Assembly (NCBI GenBank): GCA_016800925.1
Contig: JABCPU010000001.1
Span: 701,938 to 765,937, forward strand
DNA length: 64,000 bases
Direction: 5' to 3'
Source: Suillus spraguei
Taxonomy: Eukaryota > Basidiomycota > Agaricomycetes > Boletales > Suillaceae
Under the pieces are notes generated by a model, which ran no database searches, had not been told where the DNA came from, and saw only the letters and a program-made list of their open reading frames with translations. Each line of letters opens with the position of its first letter. The first letter of the stretch is position 1. Positions 24,911-35,875 of the stretch are shown here, piece after piece. The position numbers and the translations under genes were made by a program.

Positions 24911-27900
24911 ATGGCTGAAGGACCTTGGGAGAAGCTGTCCAAGGTTGCTGTCCAGGGTGCTAAATATAACTCCCCTGAACGCCAGCCCCATCCGAAATGT
25001 TTGGAAGGCACCCGGGTAGATCTTCTTAAATTCATCCACGGATCATTGGAGAAACGAGAGAATAGCCAAATGATTTGGCTGCATGGCACAGCAGGCGTCG
25101 GAAAGTCCGCTGTGGCATTCACTGTAGCTGAGACGATGAAAGGTCTGAAAATGACAAAGGAGACGAAAATCGAAACAAGGCTTGCGGGGACGTTCTTTTT
25201 CTCGCGCAAGCACACAAAACGCAGCACGACCGCTCACTTCTTTGCGACCCTTGCTTACCAGCTTGCGACCAATTTTCCCAGCGTCCGGACGAAGGTGAAC
25301 AATGCTATCCACGAGAATCCCGCGGTTCTAAACCACGACAACTGTCTCGGCGACCAGATGGAAGCGTTATTTTGCCGACCTCTCCGGGACCTGAAATCCT
25401 CTGGCAGGCTGTGCGAGTGTCCGCCTCCAGTTTTTGTTATCGATGCCCTCGATGAATGTAATCCTGAAACCGTCGCAGACCTCGTCTCCCTCCTCGGCGA
25501 AGCTCTTCGTGATCCCGATCTTCCCGTGTTCCACATTCTGCTCACGAGTCGCTTAGAAGGACATATCCGCAAAGCCATTCAAAAAAAAGAGATGCGCACA
25601 CTGGTGTGCGAGATACCAGTGAACACTTCCGGGGAGGGCGTTGCTGGCACTATTCCATTAGAAGGCGAAGATGTCGACAACGACATTTATATCTTCTTGC
25701 AGCATTCCTTCACAGAGTTGCAAAGTAGCCATCCTGATTTCCCGCAGCCCAGTGCGGAGAAGCTTACGCGGCTGGCGAATCGAGCTGGGAGACGCTTCAT
25801 TGTGGCTTCTACAATGATGAAGTTTGTCGATGACGGATACAATGACCCCCGGGATCGCCTTGAGCTGATGCTCGAGCTGACCAATGAATTGCTTCCTGGA
25901 ACAGAAGTGTACGACTTATACAACCGTATTCTCGCCACCTGTTCGGACCCCAGCCGGGCATATCAGCACTTGTCCATTGTTGCTGCACTTGCAGATCCTC
26001 TGCCGATGTCACAGATTGTGAAACTCCTTGGCCCTGGTCAAGGCAAAGATGTCGTGACTACACTTGTACAGCTACGGTCTTTCATAGACATTCCCGCGAC
26101 GATGACCAGCCCATGAATATCTACCACTCGTCGATTCGTGACTATGCCTCAGACTGCTCAAACTGCAGCCTCCTTGGATCACAAGCCATCACGGCACCAG
26201 ATTCCCTACTTGCATATTCCTCTTTCCGCTTGATGATGCAAGAAATTCCAGAACGCACTGCTCTGATGGATGCTCTCTTAGAATTGAAGTCGCAGAATGA
26301 GGCTATGAAACCCCACGACCCCAAGTGCTTGCAACAATCATTAGCCTTCGTCGTCGAACCGCCAGAGCCACTACGGATTCTTATGGGTCTGTTATGGCTT
26401 CGGGGAGGTCGCAGGCTGGGTTTACGGCCCTGGCTAGAGACTTTGGACGGACGTGCATGGCTGCAAACCCAAGATGGGAAAGACTATCTGCAGACTCAGA
26501 AAGGAGAAGACTGGTTGCAGACCCGGGGCGGGGGATATTGGCTACAGACCCACGCAGGGGACACTTGGTTGCGGACAGAGAGGGGGCGAGAGTGGCTGCA
26601 AAGTGGGCCAGGGTGGTTGTGGACTCAGAAGAGACGGCTACAGGTTGCCGGAGACGCTGGCGAGCAAATGCCATTGGTAACTTGGAACGGGCAAGACTCG
26701 CTAGAGACCATCAGCGGGCAAGGTTGGCTGGAGACACCGGGCGGGAGAGAATGGTTACTGACCCAGAGCGGGGGAGAGTGGCTGGAGACACAGACCGGGA
26801 AAGAGTGGCTGCAGAGCCGACGCGGGGAAGAGTGGCTGGATGAGGAGAGCGGACGAAAGTGGCTGGACGCGGAGAGCGGGCGAAAGTGGCTGGACGCGGA
26901 GAGCACACGAAAGTGGCTGGACGCGGAGAGCCCGCGAAAGTGGCTGGACGCGGAGAGTGGGCGAAAGTGGTTGGACACCTGGAGGGGGCAAATGTGGCTG
27001 GACACCGATAGCGGGCGAAAGTGGCTGGACACCTGGATGGCGCGAAATTGGCTGGACACTGAGAGCGGGCGAAAGTGGCTGGACACCTGGAGGGGGAAAA
27101 TGTGGCTGGATACCGAGAGCGGGAAAATGTGGCTGGACGCGGAGAGCGGACGAAAGTGGCTGGACACCAAAAGTGGGCGAAAGTGGCTGGATGCCCTGGG
27201 TGGGCCAGAGTGGCTGGACACCGAGAGCGGGCGAAAGTGGCTGGACACCGGGAGCGGGCGAAAGTGGCTGGACGCGGAGAGCGGGCGAAAGTGGCTGGAC
27301 ACCTGGATGGCGCGAAATTGGCTGGACACCAAGAGCGGGCAAAAGTGGCTGGACACCTGGAGGGGGGAAACGTGGCTGGACACCGAGAGCGGGCAAGTGT
27401 GGCTGGACGCGGAGAGCGGACGAAAGTGGCTGGACACCGGAAGTGGGCGACAGTGGCTGGACGCCCTGGGTGGGCCAAATTGGCTGGACACCGAGAGCGG
27501 GCGAAAGTGGCTGGACACCGAGAGCGGGCGAAAGTGGCTGGACACCAAGAGCGGGCGAAAGTGGCTGGACACCTGGAGGGGGGAAACGTGGCTGGACACC
27601 GACAGCGGGAAAATGTGGCTGGATGCGAAGAGCGGACGAAAGTGGCTGGACACCGAGAGCGGGCGACAGTGGCTGGACACCGAGAGCGGACGAAAGTGGC
27701 TGGACACCGAGAGCGGGCCAGAGTGGTTGGACACCGATAGCGGGCAAAAGTGGCTAGACATCGAGAGAGGTCAAAAGTGGCTGGACGCACAGACTGGACG
27801 AAAGTGGCTAGACACCGAAAGTGGGCGAAAGTGGCTGGACGCCCAGGGTGGGCCAGAGTGGCTGGACACCAGGAGGGGCGAACGTGGCTGGACACCTGGA

Positions 27901-28954
27901 GGGGCAAATGTGGCTGGGCACTGAGAGCGGGCAAATGTGGCTGGACGCGGAGAGCGGACGCAAGTGGCTGGACACTGAAAGCGGACGCAAGTGGCTGGAC
28001 GCGGAGAGAGGACGCAGGTGGCTGGACGCGGAGAGCGGGCGAAAGTGGCTGGAGACGCAGTGTGGGAAGGAATGGCTGCGAACACAGGGCGGGAGAGAGT
28101 GGCAGGGCAACATCCAGACTCCGATTGGGCATGCATGGCTATGCACCTTTTATGGGCGAGAGTGGCTACTGACTCACCATGGGCGAGAGTGGTTACTGAC
28201 CCAGAATGCACAAGATTGGCTCCTAACCCCTGGAGGGCGAGAATGGTTGCAGACTTCAGGCGGACGAGAGTGGCTGCAGACCCTAGGTGGGCTGCAGACG
28301 GAACATGGCCAAAAATGGCTACAGACACAGAGTGGGCAAGAGTGGCTGCTGACCCTCAGTGGACGAGAGTGGCTACAGGCGGTGGGCGGACGAGAGTGGC
28401 TACAGACCCAGAGCGGACGAGGGTGGCTTGAGACATCCCATGGACAAGCATGGCAGTTGACCCCTGCAGCATCTGTCTGGGTGGCGATGGAAGACTTTTC
28501 GAACACGTTGGAAGCAATCAGCAAGTGCACAGATGTCCCACTATTGCATTTTCCATCAGCTTTTCAAGCAATCCAGGAGTTCAAGAGCTTACCAGATTTC
28601 TTGATGTTTCCGGTGTTCCTGGCGTTAAGGCCCCAGGATCATTCTACATCTGCATCTCTGCAAGATTGCCCAGACATCGAGGTCATCTATGCTGTGACTG
28701 CGTTCATGATTTTCGCAACCGAAGCACGGGAGCGAAGTCAATCAACCTCTGATGCTCTCCAGTATGCATGCCAAAATTGGGCCGTCCATCTCTCGCGAGC
28801 TCCTACACCATGGAATGATAAGCTTGAACATATCTTCAAGTCATTTTGGAATCGGTATATCCTCGCTTGGCTCGAACGGCAGTGGTGTTTGAAGGGTCTA
28901 CAGTCTTGTCTCGTCGTTTTATCCGAAGGGCAGAAATTTGCAAAAGTATGCTGA
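24911..28954 (+). CDS. NACHT-domain NLR with a giant nonapeptide W-L repeat domain, frame-broken
   Basis: Likely intracellular NLR-type signalling ATPase. ATG at 24911; about 45 residues precede the P-loop WLHGTAGVGKSAVAF (25077-25120), with no separate effector domain. The Walker B block is PVFVIDALDECNPE (25427-25468), followed by FHILLTSRLEG (sensor-like) and further NACHT helices to about 26090. A linker (HSSIRDYA, 26122-26145; MMQEIPERTALMDALLELKSQNEAM) leads to about 75 repeats of W-L-x-T-x-x-G-x-x (26427-28470). The C-terminal domain (28480-28954) has YACQNWAVHLSRAPTPWNDKLEHIFKSFWN and ERQWCLKGLQSCLVVLSEGQK, typical of Agaricomycete NACHT proteins. Three single-base deletions relative to related sequence (about 26097, 27880, 27905) shift the frame; together they total three bases, so the C-terminus is again in the NACHT frame. 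It is either a recent pseudogene, error-affected sequence, or two overlapping ORFs. Repeat function unknown. Confidence 0.75.
26427..28470 (+). repeat. 27-bp coding minisatellite encoding nonapeptide W-L-D-T-E-S-G-R-K repeats
   Basis: About 75 head-to-tail 27-bp units. The 5' units (to 26830) are diverged (WLQT, WLET, WLLT), the middle (26835-28050) is nearly uniform, and the 3' units diverge again. Positions 1, 2, 4 and 7 (Trp, Leu, Thr or Ala, Gly) are most constant; positions 5, 6, 8 and 9 vary. A ten-unit higher-order block recurs exactly 270 bp apart (for example 27031 and 27301). As the unit is a multiple of three and lacks stops, the array is also open in several other frames, including long antisense ones. 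Confidence 0.95.
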
Positions 28955-29005
28955 CCTGTAATTATTGTTACGTTGAAACGTCTGACCTGTGCGTACAAGT
29001 TTCTA
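28955..29005. other. Junction between NLR 3' end and duplicated SNF2 fragment
   Basis: Short spacer after the TGA at 28952-28954; homology to SNF2 begins at about 29006. Confidence 0.5.
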
Positions 29006-29432
29006 CAGGAAACTAATGCACCTGGCCGTAATACTCCGGCGTCGGATGTGGGTGTCGGGAGCAAGGGCAAGAAGGGCAAGGGGAAGATGACTGCCAATGA
29101 TACACCTGGTATGGTTGGCAAGCGGAAACTTCGGATGAAGTCCATGTCTGTGACTCCTTCGGTGATCGATGATGACGATGAAGAGCGTGACATGGTAAGC
29201 TAATTTTGGGTGTTGCTTTAGAAAGTTCTCTGATGAAATCGTTGACATCTAGAAAGGACGAAAAACGAAAGCAGGTGATGTATCAGCTCTAGGTGGATCC
29301 TCAAAGTCTGCAGCATATGACACTGCGCTTACGCTCATGGATGAGGATAAGCGGCTGCAGCGAGGCAGGGCTCGGAATGTGATCGATGTGATCAGTGATG
29401 ATGAATACCTGATGCTAAGCGATGGAGAGTAG
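29006..29432 (+). pseudogene. Duplicated 3' fragment of the SNF2 gene, bromodomain deleted
   Basis: Closely matches 23320-23610 joined to 24029-24182. It contains the counterpart of [14 protein letters not shown], the Lys-rich linker, [15 protein letters not shown], the same intron position, and the final block around ISDDEYLMLSDGE with TAG at 29430-29432. About 420 bp encoding the bromodomain are missing. No helicase core, so it cannot act as a remodeller. Confidence 0.9.
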
Positions 29433-30014
29433 CTCAGCATGCTTTGTCGTGTTGTTTCCTTATTTTTGACAGCATCATTTTTTTGAATTGTATACCACAA
29501 AATGTGACTCCGTTGACATCGATTGAGGATCCAGTTGATGATTTGAACCCTGAGGTATGGTGGCTGTTTCAGACTCGTTGGTGATACCACGGCAACACCG
29601 GACTTCGAAACCATAGTCACGGACTTACTAATTGCGGGGCCGCGCGCCTTGATACATGGAAGCACTAGGGAGTTTTCTTTGCACGATCCTCATGCTATAC
29701 ACCAATACCATGCCACTTTGCATGCAATCGCTGATCATCTCAAACATTTGATCATATCTCCGTTGTTTGATCGTTTCACCACTCAAACCGTTTTGCTTCA
29801 AACGAAATTACAGATTAGACTTTGATCGTTCTAGGTTGTCCCCTCCGAGATATACAATTTCTGATGACACCGTTCAACTTGACTAGTGCTTCCACGATTT
29901 GTCCTATTTTAACTCACATTTTGTGTCATATTTTATCAACGTCTACCAATAAGAGATCAGTGTGATGTCTCCTCACATCTCTCACTCTCTGACCTGACTG
30001 ACAACTTTCTAGCA
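29433..30014. other. Duplicated intergenic spacer, copy B
   Basis: Diverged copy of 24183-24910, leading to the ATG of the second NLR copy. No gene. Confidence 0.6.
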
Positions 30015-31455
30015 ATGGCCGAAGGACCTTGGGAAAAGCTGTCCAACGTTGCTGTGCCGGGTGCCAAATATGACTCCCCTGAATGCGTGCCCCATCCAAA
30101 ATTTTTGAAAGGGACCCGGGTAAACCTTCTTACATTCATCCGTGGATTACTGGACGAGCCAGAGAATCCGGAGCGGCCAGAACGGCAGGAGGAACCAGAG
30201 AACACAGACGAGCCAGAGAAGCAAGAGAAGCCAGAGAAGCCTGGGAGTCGAATCATTTGGCTGCATGACACGGCAGGCGTCGGAAAGTCTGCTGTGGCAT
30301 TCACTGTAGCTGAGACGATGAAAGGTCTGAAAATGACAAAGGAGACCGACAGTCGAAACAAGGCTTGCGGGGAAGTTCTTTTTCTCGCGCGAGCACACGA
30401 AACGCAGCACGACTGGTCATTTCTTTGCGACTCTGTCAAGAACGACATGGACAGATTTATACGCGAGAAGCCTGCAGTTCTAAACCCCGATAGTTCTCTC
30501 CGCGACCAGATGGAGGTATTATTCTGCAGACCTCTCCGGCACCTGAAATCCAGTCTGTGCGAGCCTGGGTGCCCGCATCCGGTGTTTGTTATCGATGCCC
30601 TCGATGAATGCAAATCTGAAACCATCGTGATCTCATCTCCCTCCTCGGCGAGCTCTTCGTGATCCTGAGCTTCCCGTGATCCACATTTTACTCACGAGTC
30701 GCCCAGAAGAGCGTGTCCGCAAAGCCATCCAAAAGAAGAGATGCGCGCACTGGTGTGCGAGATACCGGTGAACACTTCTGGAGAAGGCGTTGCTGGCACG
30801 ATTTCGTTAGACGGCGAAGACGTTGACAATGTCATCTGTATCTTCTTGCAGCATTCCTTCACAGAGTTGCAAAGTAGCCATCCTGATTTCCCGCAGCCCA
30901 GTGCGGATAAGCTTACGCGGCTGTCGAACCGAGCTGGCAGACGCTTCATTGTGGCTTCTACAATGATGAAGTTTGTCGATGACGGATACGATGACCCCGG
31001 GATCGCCTTGAGCTGATGCTCGAGCTGACCAATGAATTGCTTCCTGGAACGGAAGTGTACGACTTGTACAACCGTATTCTCGCCACCTGTTCGGACCCCA
31101 GCCGGGCATATCAGCACTTGTCCATTGTTGCTGCGCTTGCAGACCCTCTGCCGATGTCACAGATTTGAAACTCCTTGGCCCTGGTCAAGGCAAAGATGTC
31201 GCGACCACACTTGTACAGCTACGGTCTTTCATAGACATTCCCGCCGACGGCGACCAGCCCGTAAATATCTACCACTCGTCGATTCGTGACTATGCTCAGA
31301 CTTCTCAAACTGCAGCCTCCTTGGATCACAAGCCATCACAGCACCAGATTCCCTACTCGCTTATTCTTCTTTCCGCTTGATGATGCAAGAAATTGCCAGA
31401 ACGCACTGCTCTGATGGATGCTCTCTTAGAATTGAAGTCACAGAATGAGGCTATG
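30015..31455 (+). pseudogene. Second, decayed copy of the NACHT NLR
   Basis: ATG 30015 starts the same N-terminus as the first copy. Between residues 45 and 75 a Glu/Pro-rich insert (EPE-type repeats, 30150-30243) precedes the P-loop DTAGVGKSAVAF. A frameshift near 30365 and a loss of about 75 bp (the region of ATLAYQLATNF in copy A) follow. The Walker B block PVFVIDALDEC remains (30580-30612), then another frameshift near 30630, a continuation at 30741-31016 (DGEDVDNVICIFLQ), and further breaks to 31455. It retains the base lost by copy A near 26097, which shows which state is ancestral there. The C-terminal domain is absent. Confidence 0.9.
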
Positions 31456-31710
31456 GCTGTTGCCCGCTCTCGCTATCCAGCCACTCTCGCCCGTTCTCGG
31501 CGACATCCACTCTCGCCCACTCTGAGTGTCCAGCCACCCTCGCCCGCTCCGGGCATTCAGCCACTTTCGCCCACACTGGGCGTGCAGCTACCATTGTCCG
31601 CTCTGGGTGTCCAGCCACCATCGCCCTCCTTGGGTGTCCAGCCACTCTCGTCCGCTCTGGGTGTCCAACCACTACCACTCTCTCTCGCTCTGGTCGTACA
31701 GTTAGTGGTT
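31456..31710 (-). repeat. Short inverted nonapeptide-repeat array, copy B
   Basis: About nine 27-bp units of the NLR repeat, but in reverse orientation relative to the preceding NLR sequence. The minus strand reads units such as WLDTQSGRE, WLDTQGGRW and WLDTQSGQ, with one stop. The inversion replaces the long array found in copy A. A short GTTAGTG-type simple repeat follows (31697-31740). Confidence 0.85.
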
Positions 31711-31816
31711 AGTGGTTAGTAGTTAGAAGTTAGCAGTTAGTTCGGATTAGCTAGAATTATATTATGTCTTTGAAAATTTTGATGATAGGTAACCTAGGTT
31801 ACAGTTTGGTGTACTG

Positions 31817-33311
31817 ATAGTTACAATAGTTACAGCTACTTTCATATCGATAGACCAGATTTCATTTTGTTCCCCTCACCGCTTTTGTTTAGTTGTGGAG
31901 CTGTACAAACAAAAGGGTCCCGCCTGTTACGATATTTGGGCGCGCGAAGTATGCTAGAATGGCCGCCTGTCCGACGCTCTGCCCGACACAATTGCAGTAC
32001 TCTTGAGACTTGCCGCCATGCCTGGAAACTGCCATCACATCCCAGCAATAGGTGACCATGTTTTCTCGTATGAAATCTAGTAGCATAGCACGAGCTACTC
32101 ACAAGCCACTGAACTGTTAACCGAGTTTTTCGGCTCATCTCACAGGCTAAAGTGGACGTCCTCGTCTGCTCACAGCAGCAGATGCTTCAGTAAGTGAATT
32201 AAGCCTGCAGTACAGTGGTGGTAATTTCTCTAACTCCATTACTAGTATCAGTTGTCATGTATTGAGCGCACTCCAGACCTATTGCTGTCTAAACTTCAAT
32301 ATATGCTAGTCAGGCAATGGGTGTTGAAGCTTCTGAAGTCATCATTGAATGAACTATGAAAAGACATGGCTTCATGCGCAAACGTGTATGTAGTTTTTCA
32401 CTAGTTGCATTCTATTCTGATCTCCTCTACTAGGCGTCCCATCTTTGCACAGACGCGCGAGAAGAAGTTGATAAAAGAAATGTCGAGGGGAAGCTGAAGT
32501 TGAATTCGACTGACACGTCCCCAAATTACTCCAGTATTCAACGGAATCGAGACAGTGATATCTGAAACAGCTGAAGGATCAGTTTCTTAAGTTTCAGATG
32601 ACCATAATGACAAAAGTTCTTCTCTCACTGACAGACCGCTGACTCGGAGCTGGAACACAAAAAGGATGAGTCAAGATCTGCTGCGGTGGCATGTTTTCGA
32701 CAACATGGATGAAGCAATGGGTGGGAAGCATATTAAACCAGTATCCAGCGCGAGGAAAGCGCTGTTGAAGTATTCCTCGCTGCTCCTCTTCGTTAAGAGT
32801 AGAACTTTGAGAATAATTAGAATCAGACATGAGATTGTTGGGCATCCTGCACTTGACCAACAAGTCTTATATATATTTGTCCATCAGTGGGGGATGGACA
32901 TGGTCGGATCATCACTGAGAAAATAATTCAAAAGATGAGAAAGCCGTCATGCTAATGACCAGGCTGAGAGCATGGGGCCAAGTAACACTGAACTTGCACC
33001 ACCATAAGGAATCAGCATGGTCAATTGTGAAGATAATAGTATAGCAGTATACATGGTAGCACAAGATCGTCAATCAATAGTTGTATGCTGCGAGAGGTGA
33101 CAGACACAGCTCGGTGACCGATAAGAGCAGGAAGCGACTTCGAGCCTGCCATTCTAGGATACTTCGCGCGCCCAAATATCGTAACAGGCGGGACCCTTTT
33201 GTTTGTCCAGCTCCACAACTAAACAAAAGCGGTGAGGGGAACAAAATGAAATCTGGTCTATCGATATGAAAGTAGCTGTAATGCATTACATCTGTCTTGT
33301 AACTATCATCA
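31817..33311. mobile_element. Unclassified structure with about 150-bp terminal inverted repeats
   Basis: Left arm 31817-31961 and right arm 33149-33311 are inverted copies, sharing for example CAGATTTCATTTTGTTCCCC and the block through GGGTCCCGCCTGTTACGATA; the right arm has about 12 extra bases. The 1.2 kb between them contains only broken frames. A plus-strand stretch near 32330-32500 (MKRHGFMRK, then REEVDKRNVEGK) could be helix-turn-helix transposase remains, but I cannot place it in a family. I found no convincing target duplication. Confidence 0.6.
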
Positions 33312-33401
33312 ATTAATGCATTATAATGACAGGATAGCCTGGCTACCTTCCATTCAGTGATGTCTGCAAAACGATGCTTCGTATACTTTGGCAATTCCAT
33401 A

Positions 33402-34889
33402 TTAGTTGCGGGTGTATAAAGTAAACGGGGTTCGGGCAAAACCGACGCGGGGCCTGGCGCTGCCATCGAACACAGTGTAGAACCGCTGGAGGAATACGTA
33501 GCCATTAATAAAGTCAAGCCCTGAGCCAGTGGGCGATGTAAGGGCTTTAACGATGAGAAATATATCATCATTACCGCCACCGCCACCAAGCCTGTAGTTG
33601 AGAGAACGAGGCCAAATTTGCGCATTAGGGATGAATTTGTATTTGTCCTGTGCAAATGGTCAACAAGGGATGCGAGGGCCGACAGAATTGACGTACCGAA
33701 CCAATATGGAAGTACAAGCTACGTAGGGCATTGTATTGGTAAAGGGAAATCTGGAGAAGACCAACCGCCGCATTCATGGTACCGCCGGTTGCAGCCTCGT
33801 ACTTCTCAAAGGCATCTATCGAACGCTGATGAGACCATTGTTACTCGCCGCACTCCAAATACACACCAGAGGCGATGTGGAGAAAGGTGCAACCACAATT
33901 CACGATACCAGCGGTGTGTTCCAAGATAACTGTATCTCCGTAGGTGATCCCCTGATCGATACCCCAAAACCGCGACGAGAGGGGGGTGGCGGTAACATAA
34001 CTGAAACAAAACAATTGCTATCAGTCTGGATTGATCCAGAGGCTAAGGTGCCTTACGTGTATTTAACTTTGCCGTAGTACCTCTCAGGGTTGGCTACACC
34101 AAAGGAAATCTCTCCATGGCCAAGCCGGACTGAACCTTCACCGACGGGCTGGAAAAAGATACCAACAATGGGGCGAGAAATGGTCCTCTGTCGAACCAGG
34201 CAGTCAGTGACAGTCGGGAGTATGTCTTCTGGCGAATTTAGGATGCCGCGTGTCAAGTCTCTAGGCCCGATGGCAAGGACACCGTCATAAAAGAAGCCCT
34301 GCGAAGTAGAAGCAACACCGAATTGCATCTCGTTGATGGAGAGCTCATCAGGACCAAAACTCATTGAATCTCTGAATAAAGTTCCTATAGATACTAATCG
34401 TAGGTATTTTCAACTTATGATATTGTTGTATGCCATACCTTCGAAGGAGCCATAACCATAATTGACCCCTATATGATATTCAGTGTTGACGCCGGTGCTG
34501 CTCAAGTACGGAGTGTTGGCGCCAACCCATGTGATCGAGCTAGTGCTGTCGACAATCAAGTTGTCTTCAATAATTCATTAGCAACCGCATGTTTTCCCAG
34601 TGTTGAACTTACAGATTTTGAAGGGATTGCCAATGCCAACTGATACGGTGTAGCCCCAATGAAAGCTTTCCAAAGGGACAGGCAAAGGACCAGGATAAAC
34701 ACGTCGGCCATGCGTGCTGTATTCCGTCAAGGCCGCAACGAGAGCTTCATCATGCCGCAAGAGGTCACTAGCATTGGAGAATGTTAGCCTCCTGGTCATG
34801 GGGAGCGTGATGGGGGAATTGCGAACTTCAATGGGAGATCCCATGACTGACAAAGCCAGGAGTGCTGACAAGGATGCAACGGAGAACAT
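33402..34889 (-). CDS. Secreted A1 (pepsin/polyporopepsin-like) aspartic protease homologue lacking the second catalytic Asp
   Basis: Complete spliced gene. ATG at 34889 gives a signal peptide (MFSVASLSALLALSVMGS) and a propeptide (RRLTFSNASDLLRHDEALV). The mature part has SVGIGNPFKIYNLIVDSTSSITWVGA; the first Asp is kept, but the usual D-T-G/D-S-G is D-S-T. Then NYGYGSFEGTLFRDS, IGPRDLTRG, and WGIDQGITYGDTVILEHTAGIVNCGCTFLHIASDAFEKY, where the second motif, normally VDTGTT, is VNCGCT. The end is DFINGYVFLQRFYTVFDGS...RVGFARTPF, TAA at 33402-33404. Introns with GT-AG ends keep frame throughout (for example about 33818-33868 removes an apparent stop). So it is not a broken gene, but it should be proteolytically inactive. 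Intact relatives are secreted, white-rot-type endopeptidases. Confidence 0.85.
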
Positions 34890-35875
34890 GATTCACTGGA
34901 GAGTCATATCATACTCGGTGGCCCACTATATATGTGATAGCAAACGCGATGGGAATGTTGAGCACTTAGCCACGTCAGTTCCCCTCGAAAAAGTGATGAC
35001 AAGATAGTTGCGATGCGAGTCATCCCGCGTGCAATGATATGATTTTCCGATAAAATGTGGCAAGAGATGGTTTGCTTTTGATCCTGGTATGTTCAACTTC
35101 TAAATCTCAGTGTTGTCAGGTGTTAGTCAGTCTTGACCAAAAATAGTCAGTCAACACTTACAAATAGTCGATGTGTCAGCATAGTCGTTTGTAGCCCTGG
35201 GAAGTATTAACGTTGCAACTTGAACCCCAGTGAGAACTCGGATACTACTTACTAATTTTTAGGTGCTGGGGGGGCCCTTGAACCAATACCACCACCATGG
35301 ATGGGTTTTCCCACGCATTTTCGTGGGCAAGGTTGAGTCTCGCTAGCTCACAGTCCACCACTGGCCCTCAATTAAAACAAGCTCCCCTCTGAACCAACCC
35401 AGGCATATCAGCTGAATGAATGTGAATCCCCCGTAAAGGACCATTAGAGAAAATACCCCAAAAACCCCACCAACCGAACCTCATACATGCCTCACCCACA
35501 AACACATAAGCACATGTCACAACTCAAACACATCTGAACCCCATTACACTAGATAAGACACCTATCACACCCTCGACATGAGCCATAATGACAAAAAACC
35601 TCCAAATATTAATAAAATGAGGCAAAAGCTACACCCAAACATAAAACAACACACACAACTAATAACTATTTTCGCTGCCCACACAGATAAATGACTCCCC
35701 TAAATCTAAATGTACTAACACATAACAGCCACTGCCTTCTCAGACCACCACTAATCCACCCCCTGGCCATGAGGCATTGCTCCCCCGATGCACAGTCACC
35801 CTGCCTGAAATCCAGCTGCGACTAAATCCCCCATATAAAACCTGCCCCCACAAAACAATATTCCCTTGCCCTCGG
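34890..35875. other. Intergenic region left of element 1
   Basis: Includes the protease promoter. Inverted repeat AGTGTTG...CAACACT around 35110-35158 and a hairpin CCACGcattttCGTGG at 35312-35327. From 35400 on the sequence is C/A-rich and gene-free. Confidence 0.4.

Noticed and set aside
26840..27757. Second sense-strand frame with GWTPRAGES-type repeats
   Set aside because: Shifted shadow of the W-L repeat; no domain at either end.
26625..28328. Long antisense open frames (up to 473 codons) of Pro/Ser/Ala-rich repeats across the NLR array
   Set aside because: They arise because the 27-bp unit is a multiple of three and free of stops in most frames. The sense frame continues into recognisable NACHT and C-terminal domains; the antisense frames lead nowhere.
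33818..33868. In-frame TAA suggesting the protease is a pseudogene
   Set aside because: It lies inside a 51-nt GT-AG intron whose removal gives the expected ASDAFEKY sequence.
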